In this document: piece by piece, positions 34,890 to 44,153 of the stretch
Numbering within the stretch: the first letter of the stretch is position 1
Layout of the letters: each line of letters starts with the position of its first letter
NCBI GenBank assembly: GCA_016787575.1
Contig: JAEUUO010000038.1
Span: 97,240 to 161,239 of the forward strand
DNA length: 64,000 nt
DNA from: Saprospiraceae bacterium
Lineage (GTDB): Bacteria > Bacteroidota > Bacteroidia > Chitinophagales > Saprospiraceae
Direction of reading: 5' to 3'
Program-made: the position numbers and the translations under genes
Notes under the pieces: model-generated
Told to the model about the DNA's origin: nothing
The model's database searches: none
Seen by the model: the letters and a program-made list of their open reading frames with translations, nothing else

Positions 34890-35554
34890 AACAATTAAAT
34901 TTTATAGTTCTTGGCATTATCACCATCCTCATCCTGATGTCATTTAAATCGATTTATCCGGTGCCATTAAAACTTGCACTGCTTAAATACAATGGCGGAG
35001 GAGATTGGTATGCAAATCCAACTTCATTAACTAACTTAGCTAAGTTTTGCAATAAAGAATTGCATACAAATTTTGATCAAAATTATGCAACCGTTGAAGT
35101 TGGTAGCGTAGAATTATTCAATTATCCTTTTGTGCACATGACTGGTCACGGAAATGTTGTATTTAGCGATTTTGAAGCTCAAAATTTAAGAACGTATTTA
35201 GTTGGAGGCGGATTTTTACACATAGATGATAACTATGGTTTGGATCCCTATGTAAGGCCAAGTATGAAAAAAGTATTTCCAGAGCTTGATTTTATAGAAT
35301 TGCCGTTTACCCATCCCATTTATCAGCAAAAGTTTAGTTTTCCAAATGGCTTGCCTAAAATTCATGAACACGATAAAAAGCCACCACGTGGTTATGGCTT
35401 GTTGTTTAAAGGACGCCTGGTTTGTTTTTACAGTTATGAATGCGATCTTGGAGATGGTTGGGAAGATCCAGAAGTACATAAAGACCCAGAAGAAAAAAGG
35501 CTGCAGGCACTTCGCATGGGGGCCAATTTAATTCAATATGTATTTATGCAATAA
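34886..35554 (+). CDS. DUF4159 domain protein
   Basis: This 222-residue exported protein has an N-terminal hydrophobic segment (about 5-22). It then shows the DUF4159 pattern: LALLKYNGGGDWYANPTSL, FVHMTGHGNVVFSD, LRTYLVGGGFLHIDDNYG and LPFTHPIY. The fold resembles glutamine-amidotransferase-like domains, but no function is established. A 4-base overlap (ATGA) with rsmE shows co-translation; its link to ribosome modification is unknown. Confidence 0.85.
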   Translation: MKQLNFIVLGIITILILMSFKSIYPVPLKLALLKYNGGGDWYANPTSLTNLAKFCNKELHTNFDQNYATVEVGSVELFNYPFVHMTGHGNVVFSDFEAQNLRTYLVGGGFLHIDDNYGLDPYVRPSMKKVFPELDFIELPFTHPIYQQKFSFPNGLPKIHEHDKKPPRGYGLLFKGRLVCFYSYECDLGDGWEDPEVHKDPEEKRLQALRMGANLIQYVFMQ

Positions 35555-35602
35555 ATGGTATGTATTGGAGGAGGAACCAGTAAATTCTTATAAAATTAAT
35601 AT

Positions 35603-36109
35603 TTAATAGGATTTATTCTTGTCCGCTTTAATATTAATACTTGTTGCAGAAATCAATTGCCATTTGTCTTCAAGTTTCAAATAACATTGCACGAGGTAAA
35701 TTCCTGGACTGTTATAACGCATGCTCATAACTTGAGAAGTCATTGGATGTTGAATCCCATTACCAAAATCTATTTTATAGTTTTTCAATGGATCAAAAGC
35801 CAGGTTATTTATCCGGACTATACTTCCCACCATCATATTTCCTTGAATGTTTAGATTTTCAAATTGGAACTCATCTGCCTTTTTGGGGACGTTATCCATC
35901 CAGACATCACCTGCTTTTAATTTGGTGTAATCCGTTTGTGCCGCTCCATTAAAATTAGATTCATTGGGAGAAAGAATTGACTTTCCTAAAACAAAATAAC
36001 TACCAGTAAGTCCGATGACGGCTATTAATAATGCCAAAAGTAAATCTTTGGAAGGTTCCTGAATAAGTCCTTTCCGGAGGTTTTTTAAAGTTTGAACTGC
36101 TTGTTCCAT
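35603..36109 (-). CDS. Membrane-anchored protein of unknown function with a PKD-like domain
   Basis: This protein is about 168 residues from the ATG at 36109. It has a short cytoplasmic N-terminus with basic and acidic residues, one transmembrane helix (about 22-43, LLLALLIAVIGLTGSYFVLG), and an extracytoplasmic domain ending in a PKD-like pattern (KNYKIDFGNGIQHPMTSQVMS then GIYLVQCYL). I do not recognise a named family. An in-frame GTG seven codons earlier falls inside the predicted promoter and is rejected as start. It is transcribed alone, opposite to the flanking genes. Confidence 0.75.
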   Translation of the reverse strand: MEQAVQTLKNLRKGLIQEPSKDLLLALLIAVIGLTGSYFVLGKSILSPNESNFNGAAQTDYTKLKAGDVWMDNVPKKADEFQFENLNIQGNMMVGSIVRINNLAFDPLKNYKIDFGNGIQHPMTSQVMSMRYNSPGIYLVQCYLKLEDKWQLISATSINIKADKNKSY

Positions 36110-36129
36110 ACTAGGGTAATTGAGACCCA

Positions 36130-36137
36130 CAAAGTTA
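36130..36137 (-). promoter_or_regulatory. -7 element of the membrane-anchored PKD-like gene
   Basis: Minus-strand TAACTTTG, identical to the sucA -7 element, lies 20 bases before the ATG at 36109. It decides the start by excluding the upstream GTG. Confidence 0.55.
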
Positions 36138-36297
36138 GTATAATTATTTTATATAATTGATATTCAATATTTTATAAATTATAAATATAACTAATTTAAA
36201 ATCAAACTGCTATAAATATGGGTCCTTTATATATACTTTTTAATAATTTATGTGGGGCTTGATTTGTGTCTATCTTTACATCCCAAATTGGTGTAGA

Positions 36298-36963
36298 ATG
36301 GATTGGTTGAATCAGTTAATAGATTTTATAATACACATTGACAGTCACTTGTCGGAACTCGTGGCGACCTATGGCGTATTGATTTATATCATATTGTTTC
36401 TTATTTTATTTTGTGAAACAGGATTGGTAATTGCACCTTTTCTTCCAGGTGATTCCCTATTATTTGCTGCAGGCACGATGGCAGCGACTGGCAACATGAA
36501 CATTGTAATCTTGTGTTCTATTTGCCTACTGGGAGCTGTTTTGGGAAATCAACTCAATTTTACAATTGGAAAATACTTTGGGCCTCGAATTTTTGAAAAG
36601 GACAGAAAATACATTCGCAAAGATTATTTGGATAAAACACACGTGTTTTATGAAAAGCATGGTGGAAAAGCATTGATACTGGGTCGATACATTCCTTTTA
36701 TACGAACGTTTGTACCCTTTGTTGCAGGGATCAGTCAAATGGACTCCTATCGATTTACAATGTATAATGTTATAGGTGCATTTTTATGGATTCTTCCAGT
36801 TGTAGGTGTCGGTTACTTGTTTGGAAATATTCCAGTAGTTAAGGAAAATTTTTCTATTATTGTATTGGTGATACTTATTCTATCTGTATTGCCAATGTTA
36901 ATTGGCTTGGTATCTGCATGGATGCATTCAAAAAAACAGAAACCCAATGATCACATCACTTAG
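36298..36963 (+). CDS. DedA family membrane protein
   Basis: This protein is about 221 residues from the ATG at 36298; the frame is open further upstream, but TATCTTTA at 36271-36278 looks like the promoter. DedA/SNARE-associated motifs are visible: LFCETGLVIAPFLPGDSLLFAAG near 37-59, GAVLGNQLNFTIGKYFG near 80, and the basic GRYIPFIRTFVPFVAGISQM near 125. Several transmembrane helices follow. DedA proteins are half-transporters linked to undecaprenyl-phosphate and lipid recycling and to membrane potential. The end overlaps the symporter start by 17 bases. Confidence 0.9.
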   Translation: MDWLNQLIDFIIHIDSHLSELVATYGVLIYIILFLILFCETGLVIAPFLPGDSLLFAAGTMAATGNMNIVILCSICLLGAVLGNQLNFTIGKYFGPRIFEKDRKYIRKDYLDKTHVFYEKHGGKALILGRYIPFIRTFVPFVAGISQMDSYRFTMYNVIGAFLWILPVVGVGYLFGNIPVVKENFSIIVLVILILSVLPMLIGLVSAWMHSKKQKPNDHIT

Positions 36964-38344
36964 TAAATTTAATAAACTATCGCTATGGATTGCAGGGGTA
37001 AGCGCATTGTGTTCCTGCATTTTGCTTTTTTTAAAGCTGGATATTCCGGATTATATTTCCGGTACCCTGAGATGGTTAGGAATTGCTGCACTCATAGTCC
37101 ATGTATTGCCAAAAAAGAGTCTTACCCTTTGGATTTTTGTAAGCATGTTGATAGGTGCCGAAATTGGATATGATTTTCCCACTATTGGAAGCGAATTAAA
37201 TATTTTTAGCAAGATTTTTATTAAACTGATTAAATGCATTATTGCACCTCTTTTGTTTGGTACTTTGATTGTTGGAATCGCAGGACATTCAAATACAAAA
37301 CAGGTTGGAAGGTTGGGATTAAAATCGCTCATCTATTTTGAAGTTGTAACAACACTTGCTCTTATAATTGGTTTGATAGCAATCAATATTAGTAAAGCCG
37401 GCGTTGGAATTCAAGCCTTAAATAATTCTGAAAAGCTTCCTGAAGTTGCAAAAGCACAAGGCTGGAAAGATATTGTTATGCACATTTTTCCTGAAAACTT
37501 TATTAAATCAATTTCTGAAGGACAAGTGTTGCAAATTGTAGTATTCTGCGTACTGTTTGCAGTTGCATTGATGAAAATTAAACAGGAAAAAAGAAAGCCA
37601 ATGCTGGATTTTGCAGAATCTTTATCTGCTGTCATGTTTAAATTTACAGATTTAATCATGTATTTAGCTCCTTTTGCTGTTGCGGGTGCAATTTCCTATA
37701 CCATAGCACATATGGGTATAGATGTTTTAAAAAACTTACTCTTATTGCTTGCAACTTTGTATTGTGCTTTGATTGTTTTTGTTTTAGCGGTCTTGCTTCC
37801 AATCGCATTGTTTTTTAAAATTCCAATCAAACGATTTTTATCGCATGCAGCCCAACCTGTTACCATTGCATTTGGTACAGCAAGTTCAGAAGCAGCGCTT
37901 CCTGTAGCTATGGAAAATATGGAAAAATTTGGTGTTTCGAGAGAAGTTGTTGCATTTGTATTGCCTACAGGTTTAAGTTTTAATTTAGATGGCTCCACAC
38001 TTTATTTATCACTCGCAACCATTTTTGTTGCTCAAGCTGCCGGGATTGAGTTAAGCATCGGCCAACAAGTTATCATGCTTCTTACTTTAATGCTCACCAG
38101 CAAAGGGGTTGCAGGGGTTGCACGCGCTTCTTTAGTCATCCTGGCAGGAATGGCCGCAAGTTTTGGATTACCAGATTGGCCCATCGCTGCCATTTTAGGA
38201 ATTGATGCATTGATGGATATGGCTAGAACTGCTGTAAATACACTTGGAAATTGTTTGGCCACTGCGATTGTAGGAAAGTGGGAAAATGAACTTCACATTC
38301 CTAAATCGGGTGATCGCTGGCAAGAAATTGAACATCCATTATAA
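36947..38344 (+). CDS. Dicarboxylate/amino acid:cation symporter (DAACS family)
   Basis: This polytopic transporter is about 465 residues from the ATG at 36947. DAACS hallmarks: the early LIKCIIAPLLFGTLIVGIAG (TM region near 85-105), the serine-rich hairpin AFGTASSEAALPVAMENM near 305, the TM7 NMDGT-like motif seen as FNLDGSTLYLS near 345, and TSKGVAGVARASLVILAG near 385. It should import C4-dicarboxylates, glutamate or similar with sodium or protons; the substrate is not certain. Translation start lies inside the end of the DedA gene, so the two are coupled. Confidence 0.92.
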   Translation: MITSLSKFNKLSLWIAGVSALCSCILLFLKLDIPDYISGTLRWLGIAALIVHVLPKKSLTLWIFVSMLIGAEIGYDFPTIGSELNIFSKIFIKLIKCIIAPLLFGTLIVGIAGHSNTKQVGRLGLKSLIYFEVVTTLALIIGLIAINISKAGVGIQALNNSEKLPEVAKAQGWKDIVMHIFPENFIKSISEGQVLQIVVFCVLFAVALMKIKQEKRKPMLDFAESLSAVMFKFTDLIMYLAPFAVAGAISYTIAHMGIDVLKNLLLLLATLYCALIVFVLAVLLPIALFFKIPIKRFLSHAAQPVTIAFGTASSEAALPVAMENMEKFGVSREVVAFVLPTGLSFNLDGSTLYLSLATIFVAQAAGIELSIGQQVIMLLTLMLTSKGVAGVARASLVILAGMAASFGLPDWPIAAILGIDALMDMARTAVNTLGNCLATAIVGKWENELHIPKSGDRWQEIEHPL

Positions 38345-38454
38345 GAAAGGTTTATAACGAATAACCACACCTGCTTTTTCAGCGATTGTTTTCTAAAAAT
38401 TGTTTTGTATAATCAAGAAACTTAAAAACAGGTTTTAGCAAATAAAAATTTCAA

Positions 38455-39681
38455 CTATTCTTTAACTCCAAACATTCGCTTTTTAAATTTATCAATGTGA
38501 TCCCGGTCATTCTCTGGTTGGGGTTGCGATTTCTCCATTGATAAAATTCCATTTGTATCCCTTAGGTAAAATTTAAAAATGATATCGTCATCAGAATCCA
38601 AATTGTTGCCAGTTGCACCATACCTCAAATCATAGTAAATTATTTTACCGGAATCTTTTGCTGAAAGTTTGTAAAAATCATTGCTAAACCACGGAAGACA
38701 TTTAGCAACCTCCTGTTCCTTATACGGATCAAAAAGTGTATGATTTCCTGACACGTTGGCCAATGGACCAATTGTATCCTCTTGATCAAAAATAGAATAA
38801 TATGAATAATAATATTGGTCGTCTTTTTTTGCAATGGTAAACCAAAGAAAATTATTTAAAATGGTAGGGACAGTCATGTACTTATCATAACTAATATGAT
38901 TTGATTGTAAACTGCTTTCAAACAGTGTATCGATTTTTTGCTTGTTATAAAGCGTAAATATAAAATAGATTGAACTAACAGATATTGCAGCTCTGAAATA
39001 GTAGGTTCGCCAAACACTCCATCGGCTTTGCAATGCAGTTAATAATAACAAACACGCAAAAGGAATTGTGTAAAAAGGGTCTGCGATAGAAATACTTGAT
39101 ATCGCAACACGTAAATCACTAAAAGGCCAAAAAAGTCTTGTGCCGAATGTGGTAAACATATCTAAAATGGGATGGGTGAAAATTGCCCAAAAAAACAAAT
39201 GAGTCCATTCCCACATGCTTACATTTTCAACCAAATTCGCTTGATAAAAAATTTGTTGAAATCTTAAATAAAAAAATACCAATCCCAATGCACCAAAAAA
39301 TAATATGCTCCACCAGGAAATACCTCCCTCAAGCAAATTGGCAAGTAAGGTGATTAGAATACTAACAAAAATAAAAAGTAAAAGTCCCACTGAATACCCA
39401 GCAATTTTCCATCCTCGCTGTTCAGGCCAATCCCGATCATATAATTTTTTTACCAACGGACCTAAAATAAATGGCATTACACAGGCAAATAATAACGAGT
39501 GCATTGGTCCCCGATGAAAGGTCAAGGCTGTCAGCGGATCTGAAACTAAATTGGCAATTACATCCAAATCCGGTATGGTTCCGCCAATACCTCCCCAAAT
39601 CATAGCTCGATTTCCTATTTTTTTACCTAAAACTGCTTCGCCACAGGCTGCTCCTAGAATTACCTGAGTTATTGAATCCAT
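38455..39681 (-). CDS. YdjM/DUF457-type membrane-bound metal-dependent hydrolase-like protein
   Basis: This 408-residue protein starts with the family pattern MDSITQVILGAACGEAVLG, then GGIGGTIPDLDVIANL and FHRGPMHSLLFA, the conserved Asp/His residues of YdjM-like inner membrane proteins. Hydrophobic segments lie around 65-85, 95-145 and 210-260, followed by a soluble C-terminal part of about 150 residues that I cannot assign. Function is not established beyond putative metal-dependent hydrolase. It converges with the symporter; no clear terminator is seen in the 110 bases between. It lies 8 bases after the methyltransferase gene. Confidence 0.82.
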   Translation of the reverse strand: MDSITQVILGAACGEAVLGKKIGNRAMIWGGIGGTIPDLDVIANLVSDPLTALTFHRGPMHSLLFACVMPFILGPLVKKLYDRDWPEQRGWKIAGYSVGLLLFIFVSILITLLANLLEGGISWWSILFFGALGLVFFYLRFQQIFYQANLVENVSMWEWTHLFFWAIFTHPILDMFTTFGTRLFWPFSDLRVAISSISIADPFYTIPFACLLLLTALQSRWSVWRTYYFRAAISVSSIYFIFTLYNKQKIDTLFESSLQSNHISYDKYMTVPTILNNFLWFTIAKKDDQYYYSYYSIFDQEDTIGPLANVSGNHTLFDPYKEQEVAKCLPWFSNDFYKLSAKDSGKIIYYDLRYGATGNNLDSDDDIIFKFYLRDTNGILSMEKSQPQPENDRDHIDKFKKRMFGVKE

Positions 39682-39689
39682 GACATTTA

Positions 39690-40505
39690 TTACTTTTTAT
39701 ACGCTTTGATTAATAGAACATGCGGAAGCCGCGTATGTTCTATTTCAAATCGAAATCTATTTTTACCAATTTGATTCATATTTGGAAAACAATTGTAGGG
39801 GGAATAATCTATTTCCCGGAATTCCTTGATTTCAAGTTTATACTTCAACAAAACACTTATTATTTCATCAATCGAATGAGACCAGGAATGCGATTTAAAT
39901 ATGGATTGGTTTTTGGTATCTGCATAAGTGCCTGTATCTATTTCGGTATAAGGTTTATTTAAATTGTAATAAGAATATTTAATTTCCTTTGAATTGAAAT
40001 CAAATAAATAAAGCAAAGGGTGAAAATCTGCAAAATAAAACATTCCATTTTTATGGAGTGACTTGGAAATTACATATGCCCATTGATCCAAATCCGGCAA
40101 CCAGCAAATGGTACCATAACTTGTAAATACAATATCAAATAAACCCAATCCCAAACTCAAAACATCATAGACATTGGATTCATAAAAGCTGCAATTCAAT
40201 TTTAATTGTTCATTTAACTGACGTGCTTTTAAAATAGCTTCTCTTGAAAAATCAATTCCAACGCCATGTGCTCCCAAACGGGCCAATGAGAGCGTATCCA
40301 TCCCAAAATGACATTGAAGATGTAAGAGACGTTTTTCCGAAACATCTCCAAGTTCTGTTTGTTCTATTTCTGTTAGACTATTTAATCCTTTTAAAAATCC
40401 ATCTACGTCATAAAATGCAGACTTTTCATGTATTGAAACCCGTTTGTCCCAGGATTCAATATTTTCATCAAAATACGTCTGATCTAAAATTCGATTGTCT
40501 GTCAT
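39690..40505 (-). CDS. Class I SAM-dependent methyltransferase
   Basis: This 271-residue protein has a Rossmann-type methyltransferase core. Motif I is LLHLQCHFGMDTLSLARLGA near 65-85, the acidic end of strand 2 is GVGIDFS, motif II is FDIVFTSYGTICWLPDLDQW near 125, and a later FYFADFHPLLYLF segment lies near 160. This resembles a family of small-molecule methyltransferases with VLxLQCHFG motifs. The substrate is unknown. It is transcribed together with the downstream YdjM-like gene. Confidence 0.85.
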   Translation of the reverse strand: MTDNRILDQTYFDENIESWDKRVSIHEKSAFYDVDGFLKGLNSLTEIEQTELGDVSEKRLLHLQCHFGMDTLSLARLGAHGVGIDFSREAILKARQLNEQLKLNCSFYESNVYDVLSLGLGLFDIVFTSYGTICWLPDLDQWAYVISKSLHKNGMFYFADFHPLLYLFDFNSKEIKYSYYNLNKPYTEIDTGTYADTKNQSIFKSHSWSHSIDEIISVLLKYKLEIKEFREIDYSPYNCFPNMNQIGKNRFRFEIEHTRLPHVLLIKAYKK

Positions 40506-40544
40506 ACACTATGAATTCATTAAATTTGCATAAAAATATAAATC

Positions 40545-40859
40545 ATGGAAGAACAAAATAATCAAAATCAATTAAATATTGAATTAACTGAAGACATTGC
40601 AGAAGGTATTTATTCGAATTTGGCAATTATTTCACATTCACATTCAGAATTTGTGGTTGATTTTATCCGATTGATGCCAAATGTACCAAAGGCTAAAGTA
40701 AAATCACGCATTGTCCTTACACCACAACATGCTAAAAGGCTTTTAAAAGCTCTTAATGATAATTTGTCTAAATACGAAAATCAGTATGGCGTGATCCTTG
40801 ATCCTGAACCACAAATGATGCCGCCAATGTCATTCAATACACCCACTGCACAGGCTTAG
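40545..40859 (+). CDS. DUF3467 protein
   Basis: This 104-residue protein matches DUF3467: ITEDIAEGIYSNLAIISHSHSEFVVDF is spelled here as LTEDIAEGIYSNLAII then SHSEFVVDFI, followed by SRIVLTPQHAKRLLKAL and a proline/methionine-rich tail. The family is widespread in Bacteroidota and other phyla, with no established function. It stands alone on the plus strand between the methyltransferase and ruvB. Confidence 0.88.
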   Translation: MEEQNNQNQLNIELTEDIAEGIYSNLAIISHSHSEFVVDFIRLMPNVPKAKVKSRIVLTPQHAKRLLKALNDNLSKYENQYGVILDPEPQMMPPMSFNTPTAQA

Positions 40860-40873
40860 ATTATCAATTTATT

Positions 40874-41902
40874 TTAGAACAAAAGTCCTGGATTTGTTCC
40901 GGGTCCCGAATAACCCATGTGTTGAAAAGCTTTTTGTGTTGCAATACGACCTCTTGGGGTTCTTTGAATAAATCCTTCCATTATCAGGAATGGTTCATGA
41001 ACCTCTTCAATCGTACCTGCTTCCTCACCAACTGCAGTTGCTATGGTTGTCAATCCAACCGGTCCGCCGTTAAACTTTTCAATTATTGAAGTTAAGATTC
41101 GATTGTCCATTTCATCTAGTCCTAAACTGTCTACATTTAATGCATTTAGTCCAAAAGCAGCTATTTCAGCAGTGAGATTACCGTTTCCTTTGATTTGTGC
41201 AAAATCGCGAATCCTCCGTAACAATGCATTCGCAATTCGAGGGGTTCCCCTGCTGCGGCGGGCAATTTCCTGAATCCCATCTTCTTCAAAAGGAATTTGT
41301 AAAATCCGTGCCGAACGTTTTAGAATAATTTCCAATTGTTTGTGATTGTAATAATCCAAGTGGCAGGTAATGCTAAATCTCGAACGTAAGGGAGCGGTCA
41401 ACATACCTACTCGTGTGGTAGCACCTATTAAGGTAAATGGGTTAACATTAATTTGAATAGACCGGGCACTAGGGCCGGTATCGATCAATATATCAATGCG
41501 ATAATCTTCCATTGCAGAATAGAGGTATTCTTCTACTACTGTATTTAAACGATGAATTTCATCAATAAACAAAACGTCCCCAGTTTGTAAATTTGTCAGC
41601 AAGCCAGCCAAATCTCCCGGTTTTTCAAGTACCGGACCAGAACTCATCTTTAATTCTGAACCCAACTCATTGGAAATAATATGTGACAAAGTGGTCTTTC
41701 CTAAGCCAGGGGGTCCATGCAATAATACATGATCCAATGCCTCGCCTCGCAATTTGGCTGCGGCAATAAACACTTTTAAATTATCTACAACAGATTCCTG
41801 TCCGGTAAAATCAAGTAATTCTTTTGGACGCAGTGCTCGTTCGACTTGTTTATCGTCATTATTTAGATTTTGAGCATCTGGTTCCAGATTTGGGTTTCGC
41901 AT
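40874..41902 (-). CDS. ruvB: Holliday junction branch-migration ATPase RuvB
   Basis: This AAA+ motor, about 342 residues from the ATG at 41902, drives branch migration with RuvA. It shows [12 protein letters not shown], Walker [11 protein letters not shown] near 66, Walker [12 protein letters not shown] near 108, sensor and arginine-finger region [18 protein letters not shown] near 165, and the winged-helix end [13 protein letters not shown]...RTPRGR. A longer in-frame start would lie upstream of the promoter and is rejected. AAGGAG precedes the ATG. ruvA and ruvC are not adjacent. Confidence 0.97.
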   Translation of the reverse strand: MRNPNLEPDAQNLNNDDKQVERALRPKELLDFTGQESVVDNLKVFIAAAKLRGEALDHVLLHGPPGLGKTTLSHIISNELGSELKMSSGPVLEKPGDLAGLLTNLQTGDVLFIDEIHRLNTVVEEYLYSAMEDYRIDILIDTGPSARSIQINVNPFTLIGATTRVGMLTAPLRSRFSITCHLDYYNHKQLEIILKRSARILQIPFEEDGIQEIARRSRGTPRIANALLRRIRDFAQIKGNGNLTAEIAAFGLNALNVDSLGLDEMDNRILTSIIEKFNGGPVGLTTIATAVGEEAGTIEEVHEPFLIMEGFIQRTPRGRIATQKAFQHMGYSGPGTNPGLLF

Positions 41903-41926
41903 ATTGGTTGACTCCTTAACTTTCAA

Positions 41927-41934
41927 CAAAAATA
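41927..41934 (-). promoter_or_regulatory. -7 element of ruvB
   Basis: Minus-strand TATTTTTG matches TAnnTTTG, 25 bases before the ruvB ATG. It supports the shorter start. Confidence 0.6.
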
Positions 41935-42039
41935 CAGTTTTAAACAAGCTAAAGTCAAAAACACTCTGAATGGTAGTGAATTTGGCTTTAATAAATTGCT
42001 AATAGAGCTTTTCAAGCAAAATCAAAAGGCCATCTTGGT

Positions 42040-42047
42040 TATTTTTG
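42040..42047 (+). promoter_or_regulatory. -7 element of icd
   Basis: TATTTTTG matches TAnnTTTG and lies 20 bases before the icd ATG. The -33 element is not obvious. Confidence 0.55.
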
Positions 42048-42067
42048 TCGCCTAAAATATAAAATAT

Positions 42068-43291
42068 ATGAATGCAACAAAAATTACGATTGCAAATGGA
42101 AAATTAAAAGTGCCGGATCATGTACTAATTCCTTTTATTGAAGGAGATGGTACGGGCAAGGATATTTGGGAAGCTTCTGTCCGAGTTTTTGATGCTGCCG
42201 TTGAAAAAGCATATCAAGGTAAACGAAAAATAAGTTGGAAGGAAGTACTCGCTGGTGAAAAGGCTTTCAATCAAACGAATAATTGGCTACCAGAAGAAAC
42301 ATTGGATGTGATTAAAGAATGTTTAGTTGCCATTAAAGGTCCCCTGACGACACCTGTTGGTGGTGGAATCCGTTCATTAAATGTAGCATTGCGCCAACAA
42401 CTTGATTTATATGCATGTGTTCGCCCGGTACGTTGGTTTGAAGGTGTTCCTTCTCCTGTCAAAGAACCCAACAAAGTGGACATGACAATTTATCGTGAAA
42501 ACACAGAAGATATCTATGCTGGAATTGAATTTCAGGAAGGCACAGAGGACTCAGCGAAATTCCTGGATTGGTTAAAAACAAATTTTCCGGACCGTTTTAA
42601 AAAAATACGATTTCCTCAATCTGCCGGAATTGGAATTAAACCTGTTTCCAAAGAAGGTACATTCCGTTTGGTAAGGGCTGCTATTGAATTTGCAATTAAT
42701 CAGAATCGCAAATCAGTGAGCCTGGTACATAAAGGAAATATCATGAAATTTACCGAAGGTAGTTTTATGGATTGGGGTTATGAATTAGCAAAAACAGAAT
42801 ACGGTGCAGAACTTTTAGATGGAGGTCCTTGGATGAAATTACCCAATGGAATTATTATTAAAGATGTAATTGCAGATGCTTTTCTTCAACAAATTTTACT
42901 GCGACCGGAAGAATACGATGTAATCGCAACTTTAAATTTAAATGGCGATTATATCTCAGATGCTTTGGCTGCGCAAGTTGGTGGAATCGGTATTGCACCA
43001 GGAGCTAATATCAATTACATTACTGGGCACGCCATTTTTGAAGCAACCCACGGCACAGCTCCTAAATACGCAGGTTTAGATAAAGTGAATCCGAGTTCAG
43101 TAATCTTGTCCGGAGTAATGATGTTTGAATACATGGGATGGAATGAAGCTGCACAACTTATTGTAAAAGGATTGGAAAATGCAATTCGCACCAAACGCGT
43201 AACGTATGATTTTCATAGATTAATGGAAGGTGCTAGTCTTTTAAAATGCAGCGAGTTTGGAGATGAAATCATTTTAAATATGAACCATTAA
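42068..43291 (+). CDS. icd: NADP-dependent isocitrate dehydrogenase
   Basis: This 407-residue enzyme converts isocitrate to 2-oxoglutarate. Substrate-binding segments: [14 protein letters not shown] near 24, [20 protein letters not shown] near 90-110 (serine and arginines for isocitrate), [14 protein letters not shown] near 140, a lysine in [14 protein letters not shown] near 222, and metal-binding [12 protein letters not shown] near 275. The [16 protein letters not shown] region near 330 matches the NADP-binding bacterial type. It should supply the substrate for SucA. Confidence 0.96.
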   Translation: MNATKITIANGKLKVPDHVLIPFIEGDGTGKDIWEASVRVFDAAVEKAYQGKRKISWKEVLAGEKAFNQTNNWLPEETLDVIKECLVAIKGPLTTPVGGGIRSLNVALRQQLDLYACVRPVRWFEGVPSPVKEPNKVDMTIYRENTEDIYAGIEFQEGTEDSAKFLDWLKTNFPDRFKKIRFPQSAGIGIKPVSKEGTFRLVRAAIEFAINQNRKSVSLVHKGNIMKFTEGSFMDWGYELAKTEYGAELLDGGPWMKLPNGIIIKDVIADAFLQQILLRPEEYDVIATLNLNGDYISDALAAQVGGIGIAPGANINYITGHAIFEATHGTAPKYAGLDKVNPSSVILSGVMMFEYMGWNEAAQLIVKGLENAIRTKRVTYDFHRLMEGASLLKCSEFGDEIILNMNH

Positions 43292-43309
43292 ACAGTTCAG
43301 TTAAATGCA

Positions 43310-43348
43310 AAAAAAAATCCTACCGGAATCCGGTAGGATTTTTTTTTA
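43310..43348. terminator. Bidirectional Rho-independent terminator between icd and the DUF1573 gene
   Basis: A perfect 10-bp stem ATCCTACCGG (43317-43326) / CCGGTAGGAT (43330-43339) has a 3-base loop, with an A run before and a T run after. It serves the two converging genes. Confidence 0.95.
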
Positions 43349-43361
43349 CTTAAATTTTAAA

Positions 43362-43826
43362 TTACCCTTTTGGAGTTAAAACATTTCCTTCACTTTTAGG
43401 AAGTGTTTGTTCTTCATCTGAAGAAATATTTCCTTTAATGGTAACTCTGGTTTCTTCTTCGCTTTCATTTGTAGAAACACTCACAGATTTGTTGATTGGG
43501 CCTACACGCTGGGTGTCGTAGCGAATCTCAATTACACCTTTCTCCCCAGGCATAATTGGATCTTTTGGCCATGTAGGTACGGTACAACCACAACTTCCCC
43601 GAGCACTTTTAATGATAAGAGGTTCTGTACCAGTGTTTGTAAATAAAGCTTTACGCAAAGGGTCAGATCCTTTTTTGATTTCACCGTAATCGATTACAGT
43701 AGCGTCCCATTGAAGATGCGGCCCTCCAGTTTTTGCTGGTGTTGTATTAGATGCTGGAGCTGCAGTTTGAGCAGACAGATATCCTACACAGAAAACCATT
43801 GCAATAAGAGATAAAATGTTTTTCAT
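43362..43826 (-). CDS. DUF1573 exported protein
   Basis: This protein is about 154 residues from the ATG at 43826. A signal peptide (MKNILSLIAMVFCVGYLSAQ) is followed by a linker and an Ig-like DUF1573 domain: DYGEIKKGSDPLRKALFTNTG, the hallmark SCGCTVP, then MPGEKGVIEIRYDT. Such proteins are common in Bacteroidota envelopes, with no established function. A longer frame upstream would start before the likely promoter and is rejected. Confidence 0.87.
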   Translation of the reverse strand: MKNILSLIAMVFCVGYLSAQTAAPASNTTPAKTGGPHLQWDATVIDYGEIKKGSDPLRKALFTNTGTEPLIIKSARGSCGCTVPTWPKDPIMPGEKGVIEIRYDTQRVGPINKSVSVSTNESEEETRVTIKGNISSDEEQTLPKSEGNVLTPKG

Positions 43827-43849
43827 GTATTTAATTTTTTTATTGATTA

Positions 43850-43857
43850 CAAATTTA
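43850..43857 (-). promoter_or_regulatory. -7 element of the DUF1573 gene
   Basis: Minus-strand TAAATTTG matches TAnnTTTG, 24 bases before the ATG at 43826. A second match TATTTTTG sits at 43890-43883. Confidence 0.5.
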
Positions 43858-44109
43858 ACGATATTCATACCTTATCTAGTTACAAAAATACCAAATTTGT
43901 GTGTTAAGTCCGTGTTAAATATGAATTATCGAATTTTATCATATATTCAAATATCAGTAAATCAAGGATTAACCTTTGATTTTTAGAATCCTTAAAACAA
44001 AGTTAATGCTAAATTTTAGGCGGTTAGCCCAGGGGTTTTAAAATTTAAAATGGCCTTATTTGCAAATAAAACTTAAACACCGATTCTAAGCATCCTAATA
44101 CACAGAACA

Positions 44110-44136
44110 TTGGTTTCGTTTATTGGATTATTTTTG
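44110..44136 (+). promoter_or_regulatory. Promoter of the fused E1 gene
   Basis: TTG (44110-44112), 16 bases, then TATTTTTG (44129-44136). The ATG follows at 44154, a leader of about 10 bases. Confidence 0.55.
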
Positions 44137-44153
44137 TAGCCGAAACCAAGGAT

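Noticed and set aside
43961..43980. Terminator for a plus-strand transcript in the icd-E1 interval
   Set aside because: The 7-bp stem with a bulge is weak, and no plus-strand gene ends upstream of it; it is kept only as part of the hairpin-shape observation.
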